A DNA stretch of 60,000 nt from Hydractinia symbiolongicarpus (GCF_029227915.1 NC_079880.1:22880501-22940500); one strand, 5' to 3'; positions 40,348 to 48,723 are shown, counted from the stretch's first letter. A program made the numbers and translations. The notes: generated by a model not told the origin, from the sequence alone.

Positions 40348-41541
40348 CTATCGGAAAGCATACCATATGCTAAATGCCGCGGTAAAAGATAAAATCAGAG
40401 CAATCTTCTCATCCTCGTGTGTACTACTCCCAGTAGCACCAACATCGCCGCCACCGGTAGCTCCGGTAATGTGTTTATCCGCGGTATCCACGGTATCCAC
40501 ATGTTTCACGATAGTGTGTTTATCAGGATGATCAGGATGGATATCGGTATGGACCGGCGTCACGGATTTATGTGATTCGTTAACCTTTCGATTAATCCCA
40601 ATGGTAAGATCCTCGCCGGATATCAAAATCTTGTTGTTGTAACCCACCACACCCGTCTTAATTCTGAGATTCATGTCACTAGGTATCATATAAATACCTT
40701 GCCCAACGGAATAATCAACCTTACTTGAAGCGTAGTTTAGAGTATCCTGATAACGCTTAATGTCCTCCTGAATATCGACCCTACGGTTAACAATATCCTC
40801 AAGGTTATTCATAAAAACTCTTTGGGCGGTCAGAGCACTTGAATCATTACCAAGGATGGAGGAGCGTGCCGAGGCCTGAGAACTAAGAACAAGATAGGCA
40901 TAGGCCCTAACACTGCTTGAGATCTTCACAAGGCCCGTTTTTGTAAATCCATCGGATTTTTCCACAATCCACCGCGTCATGGAGTCGTTTGTGAAATAAC
41001 TTAACCCCGGAGTTGGATATTCTTTACGTCTTTTTTGATATGAGCTGAAAAAGTTCTGACCCCTGTATTTCATGGGGTTGGGATCAACCCCATAATCGCT
41101 GCAGATTTTTAGAAACTCCTCATTTGAATAGGGATTGTCGAATCGATTGAAGCTATCCTCAAAGGGCAGAGGTATCTGCAAGCGCTTAATGATTCGCCTA
41201 ATGTGATAATACACATGGAAGCGATATATCGACCTGACCATGGATCTACCATCCTTCAGGTGTTCGGAGCTGACTCCGCAGGCACTTGAAGCGCACCAGG
41301 TGGCGAAATTGAGCTGGGTTTGCCACAGTCTAAAAGGTTGCTCATTCCACACGTTCATGCGTTGCGCGTTTTCACCAAGTTCATAATTGGTAAAAATGTT
41401 AGGAAAGGAAGCGGGGAAGGATCCGCTTTCGGACACAATAATGGCCTGTTTGTACAGATCCCTGGCGCCCAATATTTGAAGATACGTCCCTCCATTTGGC
41501 TTATATGTCGCGTTCGGGTTATATTTGAAAATGTCATCCAT
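40348..41541 (-). CDS. Polinton tail-anchored protein of unknown function, 397 aa
   Basis: I do not recognise a named family. The first ~320 residues look globular, with an aromatic-rich beginning (MDDIFKYNPNATYKP). A His/Thr/Gly-rich low-complexity linker follows (about 330-375), then a single C-terminal membrane segment (IALILSFTAAFSIWYAFR). The stop lies three bases inside the element from the left terminal repeat. The gene is divergent from 41580-42176 across a 38-bp gap, so the two probably share a promoter region. Position next to the capsid genes suggests a virion or assembly role, which is inference. Confidence 0.85.
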   Translation of the reverse strand: MDDIFKYNPNATYKPNGGTYLQILGARDLYKQAIIVSESGSFPASFPNIFTNYELGENAQRMNVWNEQPFRLWQTQLNFATWCASSACGVSSEHLKDGRSMVRSIYRFHVYYHIRRIIKRLQIPLPFEDSFNRFDNPYSNEEFLKICSDYGVDPNPMKYRGQNFFSSYQKRRKEYPTPGLSYFTNDSMTRWIVEKSDGFTKTGLVKISSSVRAYAYLVLSSQASARSSILGNDSSALTAQRVFMNNLEDIVNRRVDIQEDIKRYQDTLNYASSKVDYSVGQGIYMIPSDMNLRIKTGVVGYNNKILISGEDLTIGINRKVNESHKSVTPVHTDIHPDHPDKHTIVKHVDTVDTADKHITGATGGGDVGATGSSTHEDEKIALILSFTAAFSIWYAFR

Positions 41542-41579
41542 TCTTTGATTTAAATATATTCACAATCTCTAATATAATA
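41542..41579. promoter_or_regulatory. Bidirectional promoter region, 38 bp
   Basis: An AT-rich gap between divergent starts contains CTCTAATATAATA directly before the plus-strand ATG. The same CTAATATAATA string occurs in the other divergent gap (47392-47431). A role as core promoter is inferred. Confidence 0.5.
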
Positions 41580-42176
41580 ATGTATATTACAATAAAAGAC
41601 GTAAATAGCGAGAAGAAAATCTATCTGCATCGTCCGATCGACAACTCGCATGGCACGAAGGAGGTTGCGATCGTGGAGGCGTTTTCGGACAATATCATTT
41701 ATCAAGTAATAGCTTCAATAAGTGTACTCTTAGCCAATGCAATCGGTACACTGCATTTACCCAAGGGTAAGTACTACACCGGGAGGGAGTTGGATTCACT
41801 CGTAGGGGGTGATGTGAAATCAACACCACTGGTCAGAAACCCTGATTTGAAGAAATATAATAATATAGAGGGCGTAACGGAACTACATTTTCACCTTGAT
41901 GAATTGGATAATTCATCAAATCTTGAAGATGGTGAATACAGCAGCACGCTGATGACACACCATATACCTGAGCATGGTAATGGTTTTACGCATGTTGAAC
42001 CTAAAAACCCGCAATATAAGAAACTAAAGAACGGTTTGCTTCAATCACTCACCATAGGAGTCACGGGTCAAGATGGTAAGGTATTGGGAGTAAAAGGTAC
42101 GCCGCTGTTTGGTGGTCCGCCGAAAACAGTTACACTGCACATAAGGGACGCGGCGAATACATATAGCCGACATTAA
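41580..42176 (+). CDS. Putative Polinton minor capsid (penton-like) protein, 198 aa
   Basis: A compact 198-residue protein, mostly short beta-prone segments, without membrane segments. It is followed by the major capsid gene after 41 bp. In virophages and Polintons a single-jelly-roll minor capsid gene typically precedes the major capsid gene, and the size fits. No diagnostic motif is visible, so this assignment rests on position and size. The C-terminal part (LLQSLTIGVTGQDGKVLG, then TVTLHIRD) alternates hydrophobic and polar residues as beta strands do. Confidence 0.5.
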   Translation: MYITIKDVNSEKKIYLHRPIDNSHGTKEVAIVEAFSDNIIYQVIASISVLLANAIGTLHLPKGKYYTGRELDSLVGGDVKSTPLVRNPDLKKYNNIEGVTELHFHLDELDNSSNLEDGEYSSTLMTHHIPEHGNGFTHVEPKNPQYKKLKNGLLQSLTIGVTGQDGKVLGVKGTPLFGGPPKTVTLHIRDAANTYSRH

Positions 42177-42217
42177 CCGAATTAAAGTAAAATAAAATAA
42201 AAGTAATATGGAATAGC

Positions 42218-43537
42218 ATGGAATACGGGAAAAAGTTAAACCCAGAGCGTTCACTTAGGATCGCACATGGTGTAAAAGGAACGCATCAAAAAGTAATTGT
42301 CACTCACAACCCAAGTGAGATTGATCAGAACCAGTTACTCCTGATTAGGTTCCCTAATTTAGGTAACGATGATGTCATTGTTCCTGGTACTTCGAAAATA
42401 AGTTTCGACGTTGAACTCGAGTCAAAAGTCGACACGAAGAGAACATTGGTCTCTAACATAGGGAGGGCAATTGTTAAAAAGCTAGCTATCAAGTTCGAGG
42501 GTACCGAGATTCTGAGCATTGATGACTTTGATCTTTTCGGGTGCTACAGAGATTTATGGCTAACCAAGTCCGAAAAAAGAAATGCAATAAGACAAGGTAT
42601 CATCTTTGATGAAGGGTGTACAGAAAACTGTATGAAACTGAGAGTTGGAGCCGCCGACAAGGACGCATCGGAGGTCGCGGACAAAGCAATCCATGATGCA
42701 TATGGTAATAAGTTCACCATACCACTGGATTTCGAAATGTTGGATAGCACGATCCCATATTATCAGGCCGGACTAGGTAATAGGCTGTGTTATGAGATAA
42801 AATTCAACAATTACGACAGGGTGGTACTATCAACACCGGCCAAACCCTCGGGAGCATCCGCGGCACCGGCGCCGGACGCCAAATATAAAATATCCAACAT
42901 ATCTCTGGAATATAAGATTGTGACACAACCCACGCTCGCCAGATTCATCTCAAATGAGTATGAAAAGATGGCCGTGCTCTATGATAGATTTCTGAGACAT
43001 AGACAAATTAGGGTGGATAAGTCGGACACAACGTGGAATTGGTCGTTCAATACACCGTGCAAGTCTCTGAAGGGTATATTGGTTCTGTTTGAGGAAGAGA
43101 AACCATACAAACGAGATACCGGTAAGTTCTACAATCCCAAGATCAAAAAGGTATCGGCCATAGTTGAGGGTAAGCCTAACCAACTTTTCGCTCAGGGGAT
43201 GCAGCCGTTTGAGCATTATGGTGAAATATGCAAGTATTTCGCAGAGGGCAAGCAAAAGGACAGCAACGCTGGTGAAATACAGAAACATCTGCAACTACAT
43301 GATGTGAAGGTCGCGGACTACCTAACCACGAAATATGCTCTATGGCTGGATTTCAGAACCATAGATGAAAACTCACTGCATGGGACCGGCCGACGGATTG
43401 AAAATGCGAGCGAGGGCATCACACTGCAAGTTGAAAAGACGGCCGAAACCGCGGGATCCTTAAACGCCTACATATATCTAATCATGGATGCTCAATTAAA
43501 TATTCAAAACGGTGAAATTATGGATGTACTATATTAA
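42218..43537 (+). CDS. Probable double-jelly-roll major capsid protein, 439 aa
   Basis: Main shell protein of the predicted virion. The 439 residues lack membrane segments and are rich in alternating beta-type stretches (KVIVTHNPSEIDQNQLLLIR, KISFDVELESK). They end in a hydrophobic strand pair and a short tail (AYIYLIMDAQLNIQNGEI). I recall this kind of sequence from cnidarian Polintons. Size, its position between the putative minor capsid gene and the packaging ATPase, and lack of enzymatic motifs all fit. Its last 26 nt overlap the longest version of the ATPase frame. A fold prediction would settle the jelly-roll assignment. Confidence 0.75.
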   Translation: MEYGKKLNPERSLRIAHGVKGTHQKVIVTHNPSEIDQNQLLLIRFPNLGNDDVIVPGTSKISFDVELESKVDTKRTLVSNIGRAIVKKLAIKFEGTEILSIDDFDLFGCYRDLWLTKSEKRNAIRQGIIFDEGCTENCMKLRVGAADKDASEVADKAIHDAYGNKFTIPLDFEMLDSTIPYYQAGLGNRLCYEIKFNNYDRVVLSTPAKPSGASAAPAPDAKYKISNISLEYKIVTQPTLARFISNEYEKMAVLYDRFLRHRQIRVDKSDTTWNWSFNTPCKSLKGILVLFEEEKPYKRDTGKFYNPKIKKVSAIVEGKPNQLFAQGMQPFEHYGEICKYFAEGKQKDSNAGEIQKHLQLHDVKVADYLTTKYALWLDFRTIDENSLHGTGRRIENASEGITLQVEKTAETAGSLNAYIYLIMDAQLNIQNGEIMDVLY

Positions 43538-44135
43538 GATGGACTACATGAAAGATCCTCACACGGCACTATTCGTCGGTCCCACGGGCTGCGGAAAATC
43601 CCAACGCGTTGTAAAACTGCTAGAGAGCGTGTACTACAACCACTTCGATTTCATTGTGATTATATGTCCAACATTAAGATGGAACAAGACATATATGGGG
43701 AGTAACTGGTTCTGGAGGGATAGATATGTGATTCTAATTGAGCCCATGGGCATGTTGTATGAATGGATCCAAAAGATGACGGATTTCTGTGCCGGATACA
43801 AAACATTATTCCTGATCGACGACATCATCGCGGATGAGAAACTGGACAAAAAGAGGCAACCGCTTCTGGAGCTGGCCATCAGCGGTCGACATCGAAACCA
43901 CTCCATGTGGCTACTCACACAATCATACACCGCGATACCGAAGAACTTACGAAGGCAGGCAAAAATGTTATATGTGTGGTATCCGAAGGACAGGGATGAT
44001 CTAGCAACCATCCACAAAGAGAATGATGTCATTGAATCGTCGGAGATCCAGAAGGTCAAGGAAAGGCTGAAAGATGGCAAATATACACATTTGGTCATGA
44101 GGATGGAATCCCCACGAACCCACGTGATTTGCTAG
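43512..44135 (+). CDS. A32/FtsK-HerA-type genome packaging ATPase, 207 aa
   Basis: Pumps DNA into preformed capsids in this virus group. Walker A is GPTGCGKS (residues 23-30 of the longest frame). Walker B is TLFLIDDI (98-105, acidic pair 103-104). A downstream GRHRNHSMWLLTQS segment fits the sensor region of A32-like ATPases. The ATG at 43539, one base after the capsid stop, is the more natural start and gives 198 residues; the frame also opens at 43512 inside the capsid gene. A hairpin lies 11 bp after the stop, so capsid and ATPase may be one transcription unit. Confidence 0.92.
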   Translation: MKLWMYYIKMDYMKDPHTALFVGPTGCGKSQRVVKLLESVYYNHFDFIVIICPTLRWNKTYMGSNWFWRDRYVILIEPMGMLYEWIQKMTDFCAGYKTLFLIDDIIADEKLDKKRQPLLELAISGRHRNHSMWLLTQSYTAIPKNLRRQAKMLYVWYPKDRDDLATIHKENDVIESSEIQKVKERLKDGKYTHLVMRMESPRTHVIC

Positions 44136-44146
44136 AATGGGCATTT

Positions 44147-44171
44147 TTTGTTACAAGACTCTTGTAACAAA
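44147..44171 (+). terminator. Perfect 11-bp hairpin after the ATPase gene
   Basis: Stem tttgttacaag pairs perfectly with cttgtaacaaa around an ACT loop, preceded by T residues. It is one of five similar structures found at gene ends in this element, and is inferred to mark transcript 3' ends. Confidence 0.55.
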
Positions 44172-44206
44172 TCTATAGGAAAACTACAGTATAGTAGTAC
44201 GGTACC

Positions 44207-44530
44207 ATGATAGAATATATAAATTTCATATTACTGGTGATAGTCGTGGCGCTATTGCTGGTATTGGTTAGTTTTTGCCTTTTTTGTATTAAAAAATACC
44301 TATCGCTATTGAAAATGGCTGAAACGGCAATTGACAACCTAATTTTTATCGATGAACGGGATGAACAGGATGATGGGAAGAGACAGAAATTGCTCGAGTG
44401 CGTGCTGACCGGAAATAGCAAGCTGTATCTGGGAAGATGTATACGGAGGCGGGGATCCGGAAGCTCGGGAATGGTGAGGTGGATAAACTTTTCGCCATAT
44501 ACGAGGCTAAACTGTCCGGTCAAATGGTAA
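44207..44530 (+). CDS. Small membrane protein, probably the 5' part of a split gene, 107 aa
   Basis: An N-terminal membrane segment (FILLVIVVALLLVLVSFCLF, about 7-26) is followed by a charged stretch. The last ~30 residues (Arg/Gly/Ser-rich) overlap the next frame and look like read-through in the wrong frame. The natural-looking sequence changes to the frame of 44437-44835 close to 44437. I therefore suspect one gene with a single-base indel or a -1 frameshift. Function unknown. Confidence 0.6.
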   Translation: MIEYINFILLVIVVALLLVLVSFCLFCIKKYLSLLKMAETAIDNLIFIDERDEQDDGKRQKLLECVLTGNSKLYLGRCIRRRGSGSSGMVRWINFSPYTRLNCPVKW

Positions 44531-44835
44531 AGTCTCTTGGAGAGTCAATAATCCACATGTACTCTCTGGGTGCCTGTGCGGCTCTGGGCATAAAAAATCA
44601 AAAGGCTCTGAGTGATGACCTGGAGAATGACCCATTCCTAAACTCCGCCCTTCAAAGGTTCACGTGCGATTTGTATTATAAGTTCGGATCACTACTATCA
44701 CCAATCAGTGTGGGTCTAATTACAGGTAGGCATTATATCGCTGGAAGAAATTTAAACGCAAATAATAATATAGATATAGATAATAAAGATGTCAGAGGAA
44801 CAGACTCCTATTCAGGTGACAACGAAGAACCCTAA
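44437..44835 (+). CDS. Conserved-looking Polinton accessory protein, 132 aa
   Basis: A mixed helical protein with an amphipathic middle (VDKLFAIYEAKLSGQMVKSL) and a Gly/Ala/Cys-containing hydrophobic segment near residues 43-52. It overlaps the preceding frame by 94 nt and the following one by 47 nt. It resembles, from memory only, a protein that recurs in cnidarian Polintons with a longer N-terminus. Together with the odd end of the preceding frame, that suggests the true gene begins upstream. Function unknown. Confidence 0.65.
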   Translation: MYTEAGIRKLGNGEVDKLFAIYEAKLSGQMVKSLGESIIHMYSLGACAALGIKNQKALSDDLENDPFLNSALQRFTCDLYYKFGSLLSPISVGLITGRHYIAGRNLNANNNIDIDNKDVRGTDSYSGDNEEP

Positions 44836-45193
44836 AAAGGTTGAGGCTGGTAAGAGGGTGGCCGAATTCAACCGCAAACAGAGGGAAGACTATAAAAGAC
44901 TGCTCATGGCGCAGGCAGAGACGCAGGCGAAGACGGAATCGACACCAACGCGGTCGACACCTCAGACACTGTTGGAGGATCCTAAGGATATTGTAATTGA
45001 GGATTCCGTGACAGATGTTCCCAAGGGTGGGGTTAACAACTACGCAATAATGGGCGGCGGTGTGATTGTGATGCTAATAATTGGAGCGTTGGTGGTGATG
45101 AGGAACAACACCTCACAGAGTAAGGTGAAGGATCCCCCACCGAGAGCTCCATCGGACACTAGAAAAACCAGGAGTAAACTTGAAATGGAATAA
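44789..45193 (+). CDS. Single-pass membrane protein, 134 aa
   Basis: Residues 1-45 are Lys/Arg/Glu/Gln-rich and probably helical. A Thr/Pro/Ser linker follows, then one membrane segment (YAIMGGGVIVMLIIGALVVM, about 85-104) and a basic tail. It has the layout of a small virion or membrane-associated protein. Function unknown. The start follows an AT-rich stretch (tagatataga) inside the previous gene. Confidence 0.75.
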   Translation: MSEEQTPIQVTTKNPKKVEAGKRVAEFNRKQREDYKRLLMAQAETQAKTESTPTRSTPQTLLEDPKDIVIEDSVTDVPKGGVNNYAIMGGGVIVMLIIGALVVMRNNTSQSKVKDPPPRAPSDTRKTRSKLEME

Positions 45194-45197
45194 AGGG

Positions 45198-45215
45198 ATA
45201 ATATCGCGATATTAT
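45198..45215. other. Perfect 18-bp palindrome between small genes
   Basis: ataatatcgcgatattat reads the same on both strands. It sits after the stop of the 134-aa gene and before the TATA-like stretch of the next. It could be a transcript-end hairpin or a protein-binding site. Confidence 0.55.
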
Positions 45216-45234
45216 AATCTAGAAGTATATAAAA

Positions 45235-45462
45235 ATGGATAAGAAAAGTATAGTCAACGATATTTATAAGGCATCGGTCGTATGCGTTTTCGCCGTAGGC
45301 TATTCAATGCTCGGGAAAAAGGTATTAAAAATGACGCCACCCTCAATTCAGAAGTTTGACCTGGAAGATACCGGAAAGCTTGTAGCCATAGTCGCCGCAA
45401 GTGAAATGTCAAGAGAATATCTGGTTAAGCAGAAAATTATACCCGAAACTATAAATATATAA
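45235..45462 (+). CDS. Small hydrophobic protein, 75 aa
   Basis: One likely membrane segment (ASVVCVFAVGYSMLG, about 13-27) and a second weakly hydrophobic helix (KLVAIVAASEM, about 48-58). A tatataaaa stretch lies directly before the ATG. The stop overlaps the ATG of the next 47-codon frame (taATG). Function unknown. Confidence 0.7.
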   Translation: MDKKSIVNDIYKASVVCVFAVGYSMLGKKVLKMTPPSIQKFDLEDTGKLVAIVAASEMSREYLVKQKIIPETINI

Positions 45463-45605
45463 TGTTGCGAATACTGGAATGGTTGGTCTGGGTTTTATGC
45501 CAGCGCAAGAAAGTTGAGAGGATTTTACCCAAGGTGGAATACATCGATACCGAGGTCATAGACGACTCTGATGTCATAGACTCCGAAGCTATCGTATTAA
45601 AATAA
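45462..45605 (+). CDS. Very small acidic-tailed protein, 47 aa
   Basis: The frame begins at the A of the previous stop codon. It has an amphipathic aromatic N-terminus (MLRILEWLVWVLCQRKKVER) and an acidic C-terminal half. Coupling to the gene before it and its charge pattern argue for a real small gene, but it is short. Confidence 0.45.
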   Translation: MLRILEWLVWVLCQRKKVERILPKVEYIDTEVIDDSDVIDSEAIVLK

Positions 45606-45645
45606 CTATATTATACGCCACTATATTATACCGGATTATATAAAC

Positions 45646-46071
45646 ATGGCTTCAATTGCAATGATGTTGGGAGGTGCCTTCGCGAACGCTTTGGCCTTCA
45701 CCGGATCAAGCTACCTCTTTTCAAGTTTATCCAAGGATAGGATAGATAAGGAACGGAAGCGGCATGATCTGGCCATAGAACAACTGCAGAAGGCTCAGGT
45801 TATATGGCAACGTAAAAGACAGGAGAGGGTTGACTTTATCAATAAGCAGCTCAGACTTGAGAAGAAGGCCGAGGGTAAATTCACGGAGCTGGATGACGCG
45901 ATGCGGGAATATAAAAAAGTATTTGGAGGATCACCTCTCACGGATATTCCGCGCAGGCCCGTATTGAGCGACTTTTATACACCCAGCAATGGCCAGCATG
46001 AGAGGGAATTGGCATTTATCGCGCTAAGCATGATCGGCGTCGGAGGTGCCGTGTGGTATTTCGAAAAATAG
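45646..46071 (+). CDS. Accessory protein with a hydrophobic segment at each end, 141 aa
   Basis: Residues 1-28 are hydrophobic (MASIAMMLGGAFANALAFTG). Residues 32-92 form a charged helix or coiled coil, and the last ~20 residues form a second membrane segment (FIALSMIGVGGAVWYF). A tatataaac stretch lies immediately before the ATG. I recall similar proteins from cnidarian Polintons without a known function. It converges on the 418-aa gene, with a hairpin between the two stops. Confidence 0.8.
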   Translation: MASIAMMLGGAFANALAFTGSSYLFSSLSKDRIDKERKRHDLAIEQLQKAQVIWQRKRQERVDFINKQLRLEKKAEGKFTELDDAMREYKKVFGGSPLTDIPRRPVLSDFYTPSNGQHERELAFIALSMIGVGGAVWYFEK

Positions 46072-46088
46072 TACCATGCCGCGGGTAT

Positions 46089-46113
46089 TATGTTACATGT
46101 GTCATGTAACATA
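46089..46113. terminator. Perfect 11-bp hairpin between convergent genes
   Basis: tatgttacatg pairs with catgtaacata around TGT. It lies between the stops of two convergent genes and could serve both. Confidence 0.55.
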
Positions 46114-46134
46114 TATTCCAGATTCCGCGAATCA

Positions 46135-47391
46135 CTAACGCTTTGTCACCATGTAGGTGTATATCAGACCTCCGATTCCGACTATCAAAGCCCACAGATT
46201 TTGACTCAACCAACCTACCGCTTCCTTTGCTCTATTTAGGATCCACGATACGATGGAACCGATTATACCCGGTAGGGACGCAGCTGCGGCACCGGCCAAT
46301 CTACCCAGGAGAGATCCCAGAGCGCTCAGCTTGTTCTTTATCCATTCCCGCGCACCACCGCCACCGTCCTCGGCATGCTTTTTTGTGGTGGATGTCGACT
46401 GTCCTCCACCGCCGGGTGTCAAAGTTTCAACCACAAGCCCGATAACCATCCCGAACGCCGTTAGTACACTGACAATGGTGATACCCTGTTCACGGAATAG
46501 CGTTCGTATCTTTTCACCCAATGTTGTATCTTTGCTAAGCACCTTGGCGATTGTCTCCTTTATGCTTTTTATCTGGGTGTTAAGTTCGCCCTTGAGGATA
46601 TTGATGGCAGACTGGTGGGCCTCCAACTCATCGTTTAGCTTTTCCAACCTCTCGGCCACCTGCTCCCTCTGTTCATCCGTGTATGAAGGATCTTCCAACT
46701 CCTTCAACTTATTTCGTTCCTTCTCGATCTTGTTCTCGATCTGAACCTTTTTGGCGGTCGAGAGTTGGAGACTCCCGCGGATCCGCTGCACCGAATTATC
46801 CAATCCGCGAATATCACCCGCGGGATATTCGGCTCTCAGTGTGCCATCATCGACCAGCGAGACCAGATCCTCAGCACTGTTCACCACATCTCCGGACATG
46901 GTTTCTAATTCTATATCCGTCGCATTCTCTATTTTATCCGGTGACGGTAGTCTCTCTTCCATTTTGTTTAGTCTGGCGATCTGTCCGGGAGTTATACTAC
47001 CTTTCAGTATATCGAACCCCAAACTGCGCAGCCTTTTCTTGCCCAGTAGATCTGCAATGACGCCGATGGACTTTAGAGATCTATCACGTGTCAGCGGTCT
47101 GTCATAACCCTTGTAGTATAATTCACCTTCACGATACTCAAACAGATCGGTATGTATCACGCTCGGGTTCTCGTTTGGATATTTAGTTAATAGCACCTTA
47201 TAGAGTGATTCAACCCGTTCATGCAAAACTCTAGCGCGTTGAGTGGTTCCTCCACCGAATGATGTCTCCTTTTCATCAGGTGTGTGTATCTGCACACGCG
47301 TGCGCTCCATCGGTACCAGAGGTGTGGAGTCATCGGTACCCTCGTCGGGTTGGTCGTGGTCACCAAACGGATCAATATCAATGTCCGCCAT
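46135..47391 (-). CDS. Membrane-anchored coiled-coil Polinton protein, 418 aa
   Basis: The ATG at 47391 was chosen over the upstream one at 47601. The extra 70 residues look non-coding and overlap the divergent gene, while 47391 follows an AT-rich promoter gap. From the N-terminus: an acidic start (MADIDIDPFGDHD), a globular part, a long charged coiled coil (about 215-290), a hydrophobic segment (ITIVSVLTAFGMVIGLVVET), a Gly-rich linker, and two further hydrophobic stretches near the C-terminus. It ends YTYMVTKR. Function unknown; it is probably a structural or membrane-remodelling virion component (inference). Confidence 0.85.
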   Translation of the reverse strand: MADIDIDPFGDHDQPDEGTDDSTPLVPMERTRVQIHTPDEKETSFGGGTTQRARVLHERVESLYKVLLTKYPNENPSVIHTDLFEYREGELYYKGYDRPLTRDRSLKSIGVIADLLGKKRLRSLGFDILKGSITPGQIARLNKMEERLPSPDKIENATDIELETMSGDVVNSAEDLVSLVDDGTLRAEYPAGDIRGLDNSVQRIRGSLQLSTAKKVQIENKIEKERNKLKELEDPSYTDEQREQVAERLEKLNDELEAHQSAINILKGELNTQIKSIKETIAKVLSKDTTLGEKIRTLFREQGITIVSVLTAFGMVIGLVVETLTPGGGGQSTSTTKKHAEDGGGGAREWIKNKLSALGSLLGRLAGAAAASLPGIIGSIVSWILNRAKEAVGWLSQNLWALIVGIGGLIYTYMVTKR

Positions 47392-47431
47392 TATTTTATT
47401 TAGAGGATAGTTTTTTCCTAATATAATAGAA
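47392..47431. promoter_or_regulatory. Bidirectional promoter region, 40 bp
   Basis: A short AT-rich gap between divergent ATGs containing TCCTAATATAATAG next to the plus-strand start. It shares CTAATATAATA with 41542-41579. Confidence 0.5.
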
Positions 47432-47920
47432 ATGGCAGAGAGTTCTAGTACCAGAGAAGAATTGTTTAAAACAGATATATGCAATTCCCAACTTGAGGAG
47501 CTGGTGAAATTGCGGGGCAAGTTCCAAGACATCGAGAAGGAACGCTGGAGATCTCTGATCATATGGTCGATTCTGGAAGGATTATCCGGAACCGCGGCCA
47601 TTGCCGGCTCGATAGCGACCGCGGTGACTATTATTAGAAATTTAGGCAGTCCCCGTGGGAATTACATGCGGAATTCGGGTATGTGTCTATTGGGCTCGGC
47701 TTCCTATGCGGTTACCTCCAAATATGTTGGGACATATCGGGAGAAACTTGACAAATTAAGAGCCGCGCATCGCGTTGTACAAAATGCAATCGATGTGTTC
47801 GATAAAACGCTACCCTGGAACACTCGGGACATCTGTAGAGCAGATTTTGAGAGTTTGTGTGATACTTATCATGGAACCCTCAAGGATCTGGATAAACTGG
47901 ATATAGGTTATTTAGAGTAA
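47432..47920 (+). CDS. Two-helix membrane protein, paralogue A, 162 aa
   Basis: An N-terminal helix with NSQLEELVKLR is followed by a Gly/Ala-rich hydrophobic hairpin (about 42-68 and a second stretch near 82-95). Next come YREKLDKLRAAH and a helical C-terminus. It is clearly related to the next gene in order and motifs (NSQL.EL.KLR.KF; YR.KLDK). Function unknown. The Gly-rich hairpin would suit a membrane-inserting or pore-like protein, but that is speculation. Confidence 0.8.
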   Translation: MAESSSTREELFKTDICNSQLEELVKLRGKFQDIEKERWRSLIIWSILEGLSGTAAIAGSIATAVTIIRNLGSPRGNYMRNSGMCLLGSASYAVTSKYVGTYREKLDKLRAAHRVVQNAIDVFDKTLPWNTRDICRADFESLCDTYHGTLKDLDKLDIGYLE

Positions 47921-47943
47921 AGTTTTTTTCTTTGTAGTAACCA

Positions 47944-48531
47944 ATGGCAGAGATTTATCCGAAGCTACCCACGGCTCCCGAGTATTCGAGCGAGCAGGAC
48001 AAGTTTAATACTAATACTGTGAACTCTCAACTTGGGGAGCTTAGAAAATTACGTGATAAGTTCAATACAAAATATGAGAAATATAACAAGACGCTACACA
48101 GACTGGTGCTTTTAAATGCCAGCGCCACGGCCCTAACCGTCGCTTCGGGCATAGGTTCGGTGGTGACCGGTGCTACGCTCATCGGAATCCCCGCTTCCGT
48201 CGGATTGGGAGCCGTAGCACTGTCGGGAACCATTTTCACGGGATCCGTCATGGCTCTGATTAAAAGATATCGGAGCAAACTTGACAAGGTCATGAAATTA
48301 TATGATGTTGCGACGTCCGCCATCGCCGTGTTTGAAAACTCCGTCTCGCGGGCTCTGAATAATGATGACATTAGTCACATTGAATTTCAAACCCTGAGCG
48401 GTATATACTACGAAGCTCTGGACAAGATGACGAAAACCGACAGAAAGATGGAGAGCGAAACTCGCAGCCAGTTTGAAAAAAGTCTAATGGACGAGGTTCA
48501 AAGCCTCAGAAGGACCGTAAATCAAGGTTAG
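47944..48531 (+). CDS. Two-helix membrane protein, paralogue B, 195 aa
   Basis: Same layout as the preceding gene. NSQLGELRKLRDKF is followed by a long Gly/Ala/Val hydrophobic hairpin (about 56-104), then YRSKLDKVMK and a helical tail extended by about 25 charged residues. It lies 23 bp after its paralogue, so the pair arose by tandem duplication. It converges on the integrase gene. Confidence 0.8.
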   Translation: MAEIYPKLPTAPEYSSEQDKFNTNTVNSQLGELRKLRDKFNTKYEKYNKTLHRLVLLNASATALTVASGIGSVVTGATLIGIPASVGLGAVALSGTIFTGSVMALIKRYRSKLDKVMKLYDVATSAIAVFENSVSRALNNDDISHIEFQTLSGIYYEALDKMTKTDRKMESETRSQFEKSLMDEVQSLRRTVNQG

Positions 48532-48685
48532 TGATGTGCGCATGTACACCGCTCGCATATTTCGTGTGGTACGATAAAAATTAATATGTAGGGCGGTTTG
48601 TGACATTATGTGGCGCGATCGTCCCCCAAGACTGAGCCATAGCGGCCCTATCTGCCGACCGCCCTGCGCGATCCTCGGCACAATC

Positions 48686-48710
48686 ATCTTTACCAGAAAC
48701 AGGTAAAGAT
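48686..48710. terminator. 9-bp hairpin between convergent genes
   Basis: atctttacc pairs perfectly with ggtaaagat around a 7-nt loop. It lies just beyond the integrase stop (minus strand) and after the 195-aa gene. Confidence 0.45.
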
Positions 48711-48723
48711 ATCGCCCCCTTTT

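Noticed and set aside
47392-47601. Upstream ATG at 47601 extending the 418-aa protein by 70 residues
   Set aside because: The extension overlaps the divergent 162-aa gene and its promoter gap and has no protein-like character.
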